Of a stretch of 64,000 nucleotides of DNA, positions 27,074 through 37,095 are shown piece by piece. A program made the translations under genes and the position numbers. The notes below the pieces were generated by a model. It ran no database searches and was not told where the DNA came from. It saw only the letters and a list, made by a program, of their open reading frames with translations. The first letter of the stretch is position 1. Every line of letters begins with the position of its first letter. The DNA is from Ichthyocystis sparus (GTDB lineage: Bacteria; Pseudomonadota; Gammaproteobacteria; Burkholderiales; 2013Ark19i): the NCBI RefSeq assembly GCF_900078755.1, contig NZ_FKIH01000006.1, one strand, 5' to 3'.

Positions 27074-28012
27074 CTACTTCAGATGTGCTACCAAGTATTG
27101 ATTCATGAGATTGCCAGTAAATTCATACCCAATTTTTTTTAAAAAAGATTGAGGCCAATCTTCAAAGGTTTGATAAACTACAGCATTCCCAGCAAAGTCT
27201 TTGCTAACTATGGAGTCTACATCACCCAGCTCGTCAACTAATCCAAGATTTACAGCATCTGCTCCTATCCATACCCTACCAGAGAACAAGTCCTCGGCAG
27301 TTCCTTTAAGTTTGCCAACACGTCCATCCTTTACATCGTTGGCAAATATTGATAGAGACTTATTAATTATATCTTTTGCAATTTTTACGTGATCCGGATT
27401 TAGGGCAGAGAATGGGTCAAGAAAGTCCTTATTTTTTCCAGAAGCTATAGTCCTATTTTCTACGCCAATTTTTTTTATAAGTTCCACCATACCAAAACCT
27501 TGCATGATCACTCCAATGGATCCTACTATGCTTACCGGACTAGAAACAATCTTTGTCGCTGCTGAGGCTACGTAGTAACAACCAGAGGCACATATGTCAT
27601 CTATTACTGCATATATAGGTTTATTGGGATACTGTTTTCTAAGTGTGAGTACGCTATCGTGGATGCGCTTGGACTGAACTGGAGATCCCCCGGGTGAATT
27701 AAGTAGCAATACGACCGCTCTTGTGAGAGGATCAGATAGGGCACTTTCTATGGTGTGAATTGTGTCGTGAGCATTAAAAAGCGATGTATCAGATATGATT
27801 CCATTCAAACGGGTAACATATACATGAGTGCTGTGAACTTTGTGGTAGCTACTCCAGAATCCGGGCAGAAAGACAAAACCTAAGACTAATAAGAAAATCA
27901 CCCTAAAGAATATACGCCATCTGCGAGCAGACCGTATCTCCTTTACGGCCAACATGGAAATGTCTCTCATTGCTGATATACACTGATTGTCAGTGGGTGT
28001 GTTGGTTGACAT
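27074..28012 (-). CDS. sppA: signal peptide peptidase SppA (S49 family)
   Basis: A 312-aa membrane-anchored peptidase that degrades cleaved signal peptides. One N-terminal membrane helix (about residues 35-55) is followed by the S49 core: LLNSPGGSPVQSKRI, the nucleophile Ser in DDICASGCYYVAS, GSIGVIMQGFG, and the general-base Lys in ASGKNKD. It is the short, Bacillus-type SppA. The start at 28012 is chosen because AGAGG lies 6-8 nt upstream; a TTG at 28039 is less likely. Confidence 0.92.
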   Translation of the reverse strand: MSTNTPTDNQCISAMRDISMLAVKEIRSARRWRIFFRVIFLLVLGFVFLPGFWSSYHKVHSTHVYVTRLNGIISDTSLFNAHDTIHTIESALSDPLTRAVVLLLNSPGGSPVQSKRIHDSVLTLRKQYPNKPIYAVIDDICASGCYYVASAATKIVSSPVSIVGSIGVIMQGFGMVELIKKIGVENRTIASGKNKDFLDPFSALNPDHVKIAKDIINKSLSIFANDVKDGRVGKLKGTAEDLFSGRVWIGADAVNLGLVDELGDVDSIVSKDFAGNAVVYQTFEDWPQSFLKKIGYEFTGNLMNQYLVAHLK

Positions 28013-28061
28013 GTTCAAACCTCTAATCTGCGGGGTCAAATAAAGTACGCCATTGTCTCAC

Positions 28062-29057
28062 TTATTGAATCATATCGACAAGTTGTTGTGCTGAGAGAGT
28101 GGCTCTACTATCCTTTCTATGAAATGCTCTTAATTGGCTATTACGTATTTCACAAATCATTTCTTTAGGTATAGGGCTAGTCAAGGTAAGTTGTTCCCTA
28201 CTAATAGGATGTTGAAATGAAATCATGTGCTCATGCAGAAATAATCTATTGCCTTTAGAGTTTTTACCATATTTGGTATCACCAACAATCGGATATCCAA
28301 CCGCAGATAGATGAATACGAATCTGATGTGTACGACCAGATAACGGACGTGCCTCAATAAGGGAATTTCCTGTATTATGAAGCAATAAAAAAATTTCAGT
28401 TATTGATGGCTTGCCATTGATTTTATCAATGAATGCTATTTTTTCATTATTGCGTACCCTAACTCCAAGTGGTAGCTTTATGCTCCTGAAAGGATCTTGT
28501 ATTTTACCATCAATAAGTGCCACATATCTCTTATCAATTTTACGATCACGGAACATTGAGTGTAGCCCGGTTAGGGTGCTTTTTTTCTTGGCTATTAGTA
28601 CAATCCCTGATGTGTCTCTATCTAATCTGTGCACTAATTCTAGGAATTTGTACTGATTCATAATGAGGCGTATTTGTTCTATAAGACCCAATGAAATACC
28701 ACTACCTCCGTGACAAGATAACCCAGATGGCTTGTTTATTGCTAGTAGGCTGTCATCTTCATAGATGATATCCTTGTCAAACTGTGCTAGCATTGCTGTG
28801 TAGCCGTTGTGCCTTGGACGTTTATTTGTATCCTTTGTGAAGAATGGTGGGACTCTGACTTTGTCTCCTATAGTTAGCTTGGTTAGGGCTGGGCGCCTGC
28901 GCCGGTTGACTCTTACCTCTCCCGACCGGATCATACGGTGAATTCGTGAGCGTGGGAGTTGTCGCTTTGTTATGCGTATGAGATAGTTGTCCAGGCGCTG
29001 CCCGGAGCATTCCTCCTGGACAGTAACGGTTGTACTAGGGTTATTCTCTTTAGTCAT
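28062..29057 (-). CDS. rluC: 23S rRNA pseudouridine synthase RluC
   Basis: RluC makes pseudouridines 955, 2504 and 2580 in 23S rRNA. It has an N-terminal S4 domain (RLDNYLIRITKRQLPRSRIHRMIRSGEVRVNRRR) and a catalytic domain with the HRLDRDTSGIVLIAKK motif (catalytic Asp), then GRTHQIRIHL and GDTKYG. The frame extends to an ATG at 29255, but those 66 extra residues are basic, unconserved and not part of the family. The ATG at 29057 gives 331 aa. It is divergent from rne, an order known in other proteobacteria. Confidence 0.93.
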   Translation of the reverse strand: MTKENNPSTTVTVQEECSGQRLDNYLIRITKRQLPRSRIHRMIRSGEVRVNRRRRPALTKLTIGDKVRVPPFFTKDTNKRPRHNGYTAMLAQFDKDIIYEDDSLLAINKPSGLSCHGGSGISLGLIEQIRLIMNQYKFLELVHRLDRDTSGIVLIAKKKSTLTGLHSMFRDRKIDKRYVALIDGKIQDPFRSIKLPLGVRVRNNEKIAFIDKINGKPSITEIFLLLHNTGNSLIEARPLSGRTHQIRIHLSAVGYPIVGDTKYGKNSKGNRLFLHEHMISFQHPISREQLTLTSPIPKEMICEIRNSQLRAFHRKDSRATLSAQQLVDMIQ

Positions 29058-29476
29058 GTGATGTTTGGGTGGTGCGTTTGTGTAAGGGACTGATCCTTGG
29101 GTACCGATTGTACACCCTAGCTGATGTGTTTTACATATAAAAGTTGGGGTGATTACTTGACGGTGATGTTTTTTTGGGATGCTTCTGGGCTTTTCCCTAG
29201 GCGTTTTTTTAAATTTTTGTTTGCAACAGGCGGAGTGTCCCTCTTGGTGGAGCATGATGGAAATCAGTAAGCCACAGTTTGCGTATGACGTTGCATAAAT
29301 AATGGTCGGTGGTCGTGATAAGGGACGACCATACTAGAATAGTGGAATGGTTTTTTGTTTAATCTGAAAAAAAGCAGATTTTTCCGTTCCGGATTGTTTA
29401 TTTGCTGTCGTTAGTTTGTTTCTTGCATACTATTTGGGGCTCTGCGTGCGCTGTTTAGTTGCGCGGAGAATATTTC
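29058..29476. promoter_or_regulatory. divergent rluC/rne regulatory region and rne leader
   Basis: About 420 bp between the two starts. A 7-bp stem, TGGTCGT (29310-29316) with ACGACCA (29325-29331), and a second hairpin, AATCTG (29361-29366) with CAGATT (29375-29380) followed by Ts, lie ahead of the rne ATG. In E. coli the rne leader folds and lets RNase E control its own mRNA. A similar role here is inference. A CGGAGAA ribosome site is at 29464-29470. Confidence 0.45.
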
Positions 29477-32173
29477 ATGAAAAGGATGTTGTTCAATGCG
29501 GCTCAGCCCGAGGAGTTGCGGGTTGCCATAGTGGAAGGGCAGAAGTTACTCGATCTTGACATAGAGTCTTCTCATAGAGAAAAGAGGAAGAGTAATATTT
29601 ATGTTGGTGTGATAACTAGGGTTGAATCTAGTTTAGACGCTGCTTTTGTAGATTATGGCTTTGAGCGCCACGGTTTTTTGCCGTTTAAGGAGATTGAATC
29701 TTCATATTATAGTAAACCTACTTACGCTGGTCGTAAGGGGCAGCTAGCTCTTAACGAAGGTCAGGAAGTTTTAGTTCAAGTAGATAAGGAAGAGCGTGGT
29801 TCTAAAGGTGCGGCTTTAACTACTTATATTTCTTTGGCCGGGCGCTATTTGGTTTTGATGCCGAATAATCCTAGAGGAGGTGGTGTCTCTCGGCGTGTTG
29901 AGGGTGATGAGCGAGCTGAACTTAAGAATCTTATGGAGGGCTTGCCGCTTCCTACTGGTATGAGCATCATAGGTCGTACCGCGGCTATCGGTCGTTCGTT
30001 TGATGAGTTGCAGTGGGATTTGGAGTACCTGCTGAAGCTGTGGGATGCTATCTTTGAGGCGTCGCGTCCTCGTTATAAATCTCAAACTGGGGATATCGTA
30101 TACGAAGAAACTAAGGATCGTGTTAACCCCCCGGCGTTCTTGATTTATGAAGACTCTTCTATAATTATCAGGGCGATTAGAGATTACTACCAGCATGACA
30201 TAGGGGAGATATTAGTAGATTCTCCTGATATATATGAACAGGCTAGGCAATTTATGGCGCATGTTATGCCTCACAATGTTTCAATTGTGAAGCGGTACTC
30301 TGATTCTGTGCCTTTGTTTTCACGGTTTCAGATTGAACGTCAAATTGAGATGGCTTGTTCTCGTACGGTGACTTTGCCTTCTGGTGGTTCCATTGTCTTT
30401 GATCATTCTGAAGCTTTGGTTGCAGTAGATGTCAACTCTTCTCGCGCTACTGGTGGTTCAGACATTGAAGAAACTGCGTTCCAAACTAATTTAGAGGCCG
30501 CTGAAGAGATTGGTAGACAAATTCGTTTGCGTGATCTCGGAGGGTTGATAGTTATAGATTTTATAGACATGGAGTCTGCTAAAAATCAGCGATCCGTGGA
30601 GCATAAGCTGAGGGAGTCTCTGCAGTATGATCGCGCTAGAGTCCAGATGGGGAAAATTTCTCGATTTGGTTTGTTGGAGCTTTCAAGGCAGCGGCTGAGA
30701 TCAGCCTTGGGGGAATTGAGTCATGTTGTTTGTCCACGATGCTCAGGTACTGGTTTTGTACGAAACATAGAATCATCTGGGTTGCACATACTGCGTGTTT
30801 TGCAAGAGGAAGTTATCATGAAGGAGCACGTTTCGTCCGTTCATGTTCATCTTCCAGTAGATGTTGCTACTTTTCTACTGAATGAAAAACGTGGTCAGAT
30901 ACTGGGGTTGGAAAAACGTACTCATGTAAATATAATTTTGATTCCCAGCATCCATTTGGAAACCCCAGCCTATCGTATTCAGCTTGTTCACTCTGACTGT
31001 GATGATTCTGACATAATGAGTTACAGGATGATTACCTCTAAAGATGATGCAATTGATGCATCCGTTGAGATTAGCTCGTTTGCGTCTGATAAATCCAGAA
31101 GGATGAAACCACTTGTAAAGACATCTGCTATTTTGCCTTTTGTTAGTCGTTCTGGTACTGCCAGCAAGGGTATATTAGATAGGGTTTGGGGTTGGATTAG
31201 GAACAAATCTGCTAAAACAGATTCTCCCTCTGATCCATCAAGTACTACTGCGGTGGACTTTGTGCCTGAAGAGAAAATACAATCAGTCAATGAGCGCAAT
31301 ATTACAAATCGTCGTACACGAGTTCAGGGTGGCAGATCTTCGTCAAATCGTGTTTCTTCATCCTCTTTTGATGGAAGTCAGACGCGCACCAGACGTAGGC
31401 CAACAAACTCTGATTCAGTAAGGACTGCGGACTCTGTTACTTCTTCTGATACTGATGCGTCTGCTGCTAGACGTCGCGCTCCTGCTTCTCGTCAACAAAG
31501 GTTTTCTAGAACTAAAACTCCTCAAGCTGCTGATGTAGAAACTTTTTGCGATGATTCTGATTCTGTTTCTAGGGATAGGAGTATGCTTGATTTTGGCAGT
31601 GCTGTGGCTTCGCCACCTGCTAGAGTTGCTACACATCGTAACAATGTAAGCGCAGCAGGGCACAACAACGTAAACCGACGTCGTAGCAGAGGCCCGCGCC
31701 GTTGTAGAGATGATGATAAAGTTGTCTCTGTTCAACAGCAATGTACCTCTCATGACTCAGCTTCGGTCGTAGAGGCAGTTATATCAGCAGATTGTGATGA
31801 TTCATCATCTCAAAGTACGTATTACGCTGCCGAAAATGATATATCTGAAGATGTAAATCAATTTCAACCGCAAGCAGAGAAATTAGATGCTACTGCAGCA
31901 TCTTCTACTGAGAATTTTTCTGCTCCTGCTCCTAATAGGAGGAAAGAGTTTCCAGAGTTATCCGGTGGATTGGTTCTTATTGAGACTAAAATTAATGGAT
32001 TGCCAAACATTGATTCAGGTGATGATTTGCCTGCTTCTGTTGCAGTCGTTAAGAAGGTTGCACGTTTTACAACAAATGTTAATCCTGAGGTACATAATAA
32101 CAATGTAGAACAGTCTATGGTGCAGGTAGAAACTAGGAAGAAAGAAACAGATGCACCGCCACCGCACTGCTAG
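29477..32173 (+). CDS. rne: ribonuclease E
   Basis: The main endoribonuclease of mRNA decay and rRNA/tRNA processing. The frame is open from 29459, but the ATG at 29477 (MKRMLFNAAQPEELRVAIVEG) has a good ribosome site and the conserved N-terminus; 898 aa. The catalytic half (about 1-430) has the S1 domain, the 5' sensor and DNase-I-like fold with Asp ligands in ALVAVDVNSSRATGG and IVIDFIDM. The zinc link is CPRCSGTG. The C-terminal half is Ser/Arg/Asp-rich and disordered with arginine clusters, as in degradosome scaffolds. Confidence 0.95.
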   Translation: MKRMLFNAAQPEELRVAIVEGQKLLDLDIESSHREKRKSNIYVGVITRVESSLDAAFVDYGFERHGFLPFKEIESSYYSKPTYAGRKGQLALNEGQEVLVQVDKEERGSKGAALTTYISLAGRYLVLMPNNPRGGGVSRRVEGDERAELKNLMEGLPLPTGMSIIGRTAAIGRSFDELQWDLEYLLKLWDAIFEASRPRYKSQTGDIVYEETKDRVNPPAFLIYEDSSIIIRAIRDYYQHDIGEILVDSPDIYEQARQFMAHVMPHNVSIVKRYSDSVPLFSRFQIERQIEMACSRTVTLPSGGSIVFDHSEALVAVDVNSSRATGGSDIEETAFQTNLEAAEEIGRQIRLRDLGGLIVIDFIDMESAKNQRSVEHKLRESLQYDRARVQMGKISRFGLLELSRQRLRSALGELSHVVCPRCSGTGFVRNIESSGLHILRVLQEEVIMKEHVSSVHVHLPVDVATFLLNEKRGQILGLEKRTHVNIILIPSIHLETPAYRIQLVHSDCDDSDIMSYRMITSKDDAIDASVEISSFASDKSRRMKPLVKTSAILPFVSRSGTASKGILDRVWGWIRNKSAKTDSPSDPSSTTAVDFVPEEKIQSVNERNITNRRTRVQGGRSSSNRVSSSSFDGSQTRTRRRPTNSDSVRTADSVTSSDTDASAARRRAPASRQQRFSRTKTPQAADVETFCDDSDSVSRDRSMLDFGSAVASPPARVATHRNNVSAAGHNNVNRRRSRGPRRCRDDDKVVSVQQQCTSHDSASVVEAVISADCDDSSSQSTYYAAENDISEDVNQFQPQAEKLDATAASSTENFSAPAPNRRKEFPELSGGLVLIETKINGLPNIDSGDDLPASVAVVKKVARFTTNVNPEVHNNNVEQSMVQVETRKKETDAPPPHC

Positions 32174-32192
32174 ATAACATCGTCGTCCTTGC

Positions 32193-32930
32193 CTATAGGG
32201 CAACGCCGAGATAGGTTGATCTTATATTGGGGTTGTTTAGTATTTCTGTGGAGTTGTCTTGTGCCTGTATCTTTCCTCCTTCTAGTATTATAGTTTTGTG
32301 GGAGTGCCTTGTTGCTAGACCTATGTTTTGTTCTACCAATATTATAGTTATCCCTTGTTTGGATATGGCGCTTATTGCTTCGAACACCTTTTTTACAATT
32401 TGAGGTGCTAGCCCCATGCTCGGTTCGTCTAGCATCAGTAGTTTGGGACAGCTGGCCATTGCTCTTCCTATGGCAACCATCTGTTGTTCTCCGCCCGACA
32501 GATGTCCCGCTATCTGATTTCTTCTTTCTGCTAGGCGTGGAAATAGGTCATATATTTCATCTCTAATGGTATGAAACAGTTTGTTGGGGCGTACTATATG
32601 ACCACACTTGAGATTTTCTTCGACTGTTAATTTTGTAAACAACCTACGTCCCTCTGGTACTAATATCAGCCCTGCTCTACTTCTTTGATAAGTTCTATGC
32701 GTGGAAACATCCATTCCAGCATATATTATTTTTCCTGAACTATGAGGTATGAACCCGGATATAGCATTCAGTAATGAAGATTTTCCAGCGCCGTTGGGGC
32801 CAACTATGGAAAGAGTGGTTCCCTTTTGAACATCAAAGCTAATATTACTTATTGGACATATTTTTCCGTAACAAACGCGAAGATTGTGAATACTAAGTAA
32901 ACTACTATTACCGCCCTGTTGGCTCTTCAT
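32193..32930 (-). CDS. livF: branched-chain amino-acid ABC transporter ATPase LivF
   Basis: A 245-aa ATPase. Walker A is GPNGAGKSSLL, the signature LSGGEQQMVAIGRAM and Walker B LLMLDEPSMGLAP; the PEGRRLFTKLTVEENL stretch is typical of LivF. It overlaps livG by 23 bp as the last gene of a five-gene operon. It converges on rne with a 19-bp gap. Confidence 0.94.
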   Translation of the reverse strand: MKSQQGGNSSLLSIHNLRVCYGKICPISNISFDVQKGTTLSIVGPNGAGKSSLLNAISGFIPHSSGKIIYAGMDVSTHRTYQRSRAGLILVPEGRRLFTKLTVEENLKCGHIVRPNKLFHTIRDEIYDLFPRLAERRNQIAGHLSGGEQQMVAIGRAMASCPKLLMLDEPSMGLAPQIVKKVFEAISAISKQGITIILVEQNIGLATRHSHKTIILEGGKIQAQDNSTEILNNPNIRSTYLGVAL

Positions 32931-33690
32931 AGTCTTTTCCTAGATATGCGCTAATAAATTTGGGATCTGCTATCACATGTTCAGGAGTATCCTCTACTAT
33001 TTTTTCTCCAAAATCTAAAACTGCTATTCGATCACACAGATTTACCACCAATTCAATGTCATGCTCTATAATAATTACAGCCACACCATCATCACGTATT
33101 TTTCTTATTAATGATCTTAGCGTTTCCCTTTCTACAGAGTTCATGCCTGCAGCTGGTTCATCTAAAGCTATGATTATCGGGTGTGTGGCAAGGGCCCTGG
33201 CTATCTCAAGTTTTCGTTGTTCTCCGTATGATAGGTTTCCAGCTTGCATGAGCTTTTTACTATGGTCTATACCTACGTATGACATAAGATCACAGCTACT
33301 ATCTACTATTTTTTTACGTTTTGCCTTACAGAAAATTGACTCCATTAGCGATAAGCTTGAGAAATCTTTATGAAATCCAACCAATATGTTTTCCAAAACG
33401 CTAAGCTTCTTAAATAACCTAATATTTTGAAACGTTCTAGATATGCCTTGTGAAACATTATACTCTGGGGAGTTTTTTCTTAATTTTTTTCCACTTAAAA
33501 TGAACTCTCCGTTATCATGTGCACCAAAACCAGTTAAACAGTTAAACAAAGTGGTTTTGCCGGCGCCATTAGGACCTATTATTCCATATACTTCCCCTTC
33601 CCTAATGGTGAAGGAAACGTTGCTAAGGGCCCTAATGTTGGCAAATTTCTTGCATACATTTCTAGCTTCAAGGAGAACATTGTGATTCAT
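32908..33690 (-). CDS. livG: branched-chain amino-acid ABC transporter ATPase LivG
   Basis: A 260-aa ATPase with Walker A GPNGAGKTTLFN, the GISRTFQNIRLF segment, signature LSYGEQRKLEIARAL and Walker B IIALDEPAAGMNSVE, all typical of LivG. It pairs with LivF to power the LivHM channel. Its start overlaps the livM stop by 4 bp (ATGA), so translation is coupled. Confidence 0.94.
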   Translation of the reverse strand: MNHNVLLEARNVCKKFANIRALSNVSFTIREGEVYGIIGPNGAGKTTLFNCLTGFGAHDNGEFILSGKKLRKNSPEYNVSQGISRTFQNIRLFKKLSVLENILVGFHKDFSSLSLMESIFCKAKRKKIVDSSCDLMSYVGIDHSKKLMQAGNLSYGEQRKLEIARALATHPIIIALDEPAAGMNSVERETLRSLIRKIRDDGVAVIIIEHDIELVVNLCDRIAVLDFGEKIVEDTPEHVIADPKFISAYLGKDYEEPTGR

Positions 33691-34757
33691 TTGATCAATT
33701 GTTTTCTTTCAGAAAATATACCGTTTGGCCTGAATGTTGCCATCAAAATGACAGCACAACCTATGATTAGTTGTCGTATAATCTCCGGATCTGCAAGATT
33801 TCTAATCCAAGATGAAGATTGATCGTCTATAAGATATTGTCCAATAAGTGGTAACAAAGAACGTAGCAACTCTGGAACCGCTATTATGAATACACATGCT
33901 GATACTATTCCAATTATCCTACTGCTTCCTCCTAGAATAACTATAGTCAATATGTTGAACGACTCCATAACATTAAAGCTATTAGGGCTCACGAATCCTT
34001 GGAATCCAGCAAACAGCGCTCCACCCACACCAGAGAAAAATGCACCCAAGCAAAAAGCTAACATTTTGTACCTATATGGCTTAATTCCACACGATCTTGC
34101 TGCTACTTCATTCTCTCGGATCGCTATGAAGGCCCTTCCTATGTAATTGTTTCTTAGTAGATGGTATACATATGCTAATACGGCAGTGATTATGAAGAAC
34201 AAGTAATAATGCAGCTTGAGAGACGATACATGGAGCGGTCCGATATCTAGTGCTTGAGATAGATCGAGACTTAATATTCGAAACGAATCAATGCCAGTTA
34301 TTCCTTGGGGGCCATTTGTTATGTTTATAGGCCGGTTTAGGTTATTCATGATAACCACAAATACCTGTCCAAAACCAAGAGTTACTAAGGCGAAATAGTC
34401 TCCCTTGAGTAACAAGGCGGGTATACCTATTATTAGGCTCAAAACACAAGCCGCTAGCCCACTTGCAGGTATAAGAGCTATGCTATGCCAATGAATGCCA
34501 AGTTGCGTTGAAGCTAGTAGGGCATAACAGTAGGCACCACAGCCATAGAACGCTGCGAATCCCAAATCTAGCAAACCAGTGTATCCAAGAACGATATTGA
34601 GACCAAAAGCTTGGATAATATACAAAAGTATAAAATCTAGATTTCTTTCCCACGTTTGTCCCACCATACCCGCTAAGAACGGCAGTATCAAACATATGGC
34701 GCTGATAATCACCGGTTGTGCTTTTGATGCTAGTTTGTGAGCCTTAGATAAAAACAT
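33687..34757 (-). CDS. livM: branched-chain amino-acid ABC transporter permease LivM
   Basis: A 356-aa inner-membrane permease with about 9 helices. The GLNIVLGYTGLLDLGFAAFYGCGAY and IAIRENEVAARSCGI motifs (the EAA-like loop that contacts the ATPases) are characteristic. It follows livH by 6 bp. Confidence 0.94.
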   Translation of the reverse strand: MFLSKAHKLASKAQPVIISAICLILPFLAGMVGQTWERNLDFILLYIIQAFGLNIVLGYTGLLDLGFAAFYGCGAYCYALLASTQLGIHWHSIALIPASGLAACVLSLIIGIPALLLKGDYFALVTLGFGQVFVVIMNNLNRPINITNGPQGITGIDSFRILSLDLSQALDIGPLHVSSLKLHYYLFFIITAVLAYVYHLLRNNYIGRAFIAIRENEVAARSCGIKPYRYKMLAFCLGAFFSGVGGALFAGFQGFVSPNSFNVMESFNILTIVILGGSSRIIGIVSACVFIIAVPELLRSLLPLIGQYLIDDQSSSWIRNLADPEIIRQLIIGCAVILMATFRPNGIFSERKQLIK

Positions 34758-34763
34758 AGCCTC

Positions 34764-35693
34764 CTAGGATTTATCGGTATTGCTTGTTCCCAAAAGTCCG
34801 TTTGGTCGCACCAACAGAACTGTGAGCAATATGATGAAAGAAAAGACATTTTGATAATCTGAATTCAAAATTCCTCCCGTCCAATCGGTTATATATCCCG
34901 TAACCAGGGCTTCTACTACACCAAGCAACATGCCTCCGACCATGCTACCCGGTATGCTGCCTATGCCACCAATAACGGCAGCGGTGAAAGCTTTTATTCC
35001 CGGTACGAACCCCATTCCATAGTTTATGATGCCATAGTTACTGGCTAATAATATTCCTCCCAATGCAGCTAATGCTGAACCCATAATAAAAGTTATAGAA
35101 ATTACAGCGTTGCTGTTAATCCCCATAAGCTCAGCAACCATATCATGCTCTGATACGGCACGTATGGATAGACCAATTCTAGTTTTACGCACGAACAACC
35201 ACAACAACAACATCGTGACGGTAGTAACTGCTATTGTAGTGATATGAGAAAACGGTGCTGAAATTTTCCAAAAGTGGATCATGTGCATAGGGATGTACTG
35301 AGGAAATTTTAGGTATTGACGACCCCAAATAATCATGGCGATGGATTGTATAACGATGGATGCACCTATCGCCGTGGTGAGACATATGAGGCTTGATGCC
35401 TTGCGAACCCTTCTATAAGCGACAAGCTCAAGTAGTGCTCCTGTTATTCCAGATATAATCATTGAAATCGACGTAGCTACGACTAGTATTATACCATGTG
35501 ACGTAGATGGTAAATAGTGTTCTAGTATATTTATGGCTGAATAGCAGACGAAGGTTCCTATCATAAGTACATCGCCATGAGCAAAATTAATCAGACCAAG
35601 CACGCCATAAACCATCGAATACCCAAGGGCTAGTATGGCGTATGTACTACCTACAAACAGGCCATCGACAAATAAGTCGGTGAAAAAATTCAT
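34764..35693 (-). CDS. livH: branched-chain amino-acid ABC transporter permease LivH
   Basis: A 309-aa permease with about 8 helices, including GSTYAILALGYSMVYGVLGLINFAHGDVLMIGTF and the cytosolic SIRAVSEHDMVAELMGIN loop, both diagnostic of LivH. The C-terminus ends in VRPNGLLGTS. It is located 5 bp after livK. Confidence 0.94.
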   Translation of the reverse strand: MNFFTDLFVDGLFVGSTYAILALGYSMVYGVLGLINFAHGDVLMIGTFVCYSAINILEHYLPSTSHGIILVVATSISMIISGITGALLELVAYRRVRKASSLICLTTAIGASIVIQSIAMIIWGRQYLKFPQYIPMHMIHFWKISAPFSHITTIAVTTVTMLLLWLFVRKTRIGLSIRAVSEHDMVAELMGINSNAVISITFIMGSALAALGGILLASNYGIINYGMGFVPGIKAFTAAVIGGIGSIPGSMVGGMLLGVVEALVTGYITDWTGGILNSDYQNVFSFIILLTVLLVRPNGLLGTSNTDKS

Positions 35694-35698
35694 GAGTG

Positions 35699-36904
35699 TT
35701 ACTTTTTCTTGGGAAGAGTTTGTTTATGTGAGCAAGAAAAATTGTCGTTGGAGTATACCCTTTGTACATTGAATGTACCACCTGAAATCTTAAATATTGT
35801 TGTTGCTGAGTGGGCAGGATCGCCGTTTTTCTTGAAAGCAATGCGTCCTGTTATGCCGTTTGATTCTTGGTTATGTAGGTAGGATATAATTTTGTTCTTA
35901 TCAAGTGAATTTGTTTTGGCAATAGCATTTCCTATTAATCTGGCAGCATCATAACTAAACAAGGCGTATGGTTGCACGTTTATGGAGAATTGTTTTTCAT
36001 AGCGATGCTTAAACTCAGTTACCATAGGCAAGCCATCAATAGGAAGAGAATTTCTTGAACAAAAGGTTCCTTCAGCAAATTTTCCTGCTAATGAGACGAA
36101 TCTAGGAGTGCAGGCCATATCTCCAGTTACAAATAAAATACTTGGGTTTATAGATCGCTCCTGCCTGATCAATCTTGCAGCCTGGGAATCAGTTCCAGAG
36201 AAAAATAGAATGTTTGGCTTGTATTTATTGATGCTTGCGAGAATAGCTGAGTAATCCAGATCCTCACGTCTTGTATATTCATGTCTTACAATTTTGATGT
36301 TTTTCTCTTTAAGCGAATTTTCCACCTGGGTTGCTAAATTTTGCCCATAAGAGCTTCTATCATCGATAATAGATACGATCGGTTTTTTAGCCATTTGGGA
36401 TATGAATTTTGCAATGTAAAGACCTTGGATAGTATCTGGTGACATCATTCTGAATGTGTTACGAAATCCTTGTTGGGTGTATTTTTGATTAGAAACTGAC
36501 GGAGCAATTTGAATGACATTAGCTTTGTTGTACACGCTAGATGATGCTATGGTACACCCAGAATCTACATGCCCAATGACAGCCAGTACTTTATTATCAA
36601 CTAGATATGAAGCAGCTATAGTTGCCATCCTAGGGTCTGAATTATCATTTTGTGATAATAGGTGAAAAATTATACGGCGACCATTAACCCTAAGATCCTC
36701 TTTATTCATGTCTTCTATGGCAAGACGAATACCATTTTGATAGTCCACTCCAATATGAGCGGTATCACCTGTAAGGGGTCCGGAGAATCCAATTATGACT
36801 TCGGTGTTTTGTGAATTCCCTTTTTTTGATTCCGAAAAGCAAGATGATAGTAATAAGCAGGACAGACATAGTATCAGAGATGCTGCACGGTTAAAAAAAA
36901 TCAT
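35699..36904 (-). CDS. livK: branched-chain amino-acid ABC transporter substrate-binding lipoprotein
   Basis: A 401-aa periplasmic binding protein of the LivJ/LivK type. The leader ends in a lipobox-like LSSC (Cys22), so it may be lipid-anchored. IIGFSGPLTGDTAHIGVDYQNGIRLAIEDMN and VIGHVDSGCTIASSSVYNKANVIQIAPSVSN are typical of this fold. As first gene of livKHMGF it sets ligand specificity, probably Leu/Ile/Val. The divergent region 36905-37095 must hold the promoter. Confidence 0.92.
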   Translation of the reverse strand: MIFFNRAASLILCLSCLLLSSCFSESKKGNSQNTEVIIGFSGPLTGDTAHIGVDYQNGIRLAIEDMNKEDLRVNGRRIIFHLLSQNDNSDPRMATIAASYLVDNKVLAVIGHVDSGCTIASSSVYNKANVIQIAPSVSNQKYTQQGFRNTFRMMSPDTIQGLYIAKFISQMAKKPIVSIIDDRSSYGQNLATQVENSLKEKNIKIVRHEYTRREDLDYSAILASINKYKPNILFFSGTDSQAARLIRQERSINPSILFVTGDMACTPRFVSLAGKFAEGTFCSRNSLPIDGLPMVTEFKHRYEKQFSINVQPYALFSYDAARLIGNAIAKTNSLDKNKIISYLHNQESNGITGRIAFKKNGDPAHSATTIFKISGGTFNVQRVYSNDNFSCSHKQTLPKKK

Positions 36905-37095
36905 TTGATATCCTCAATCAAGGCAGGAGTTAAGGTACGTGTAGTAGATGTGAACTATCCTATTCCTATTGGAAGAAAAATAAAATATTTTCCTCCTACT
37001 TTTGCCTTTATCTACCTAGTTTTCGTATACAATGCAGGCTTTGATAACACTTGGTTGTTAATTATAGGCGATTTGCTTCCATTGGAGACTTAAGA

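Noticed and set aside
29058..29255. N-terminal extension of rluC by 66 codons
   Set aside because: Open frame, but the predicted residues are basic and unlike the family, there is no ribosome site at 29255, and 29057 gives the normal length.
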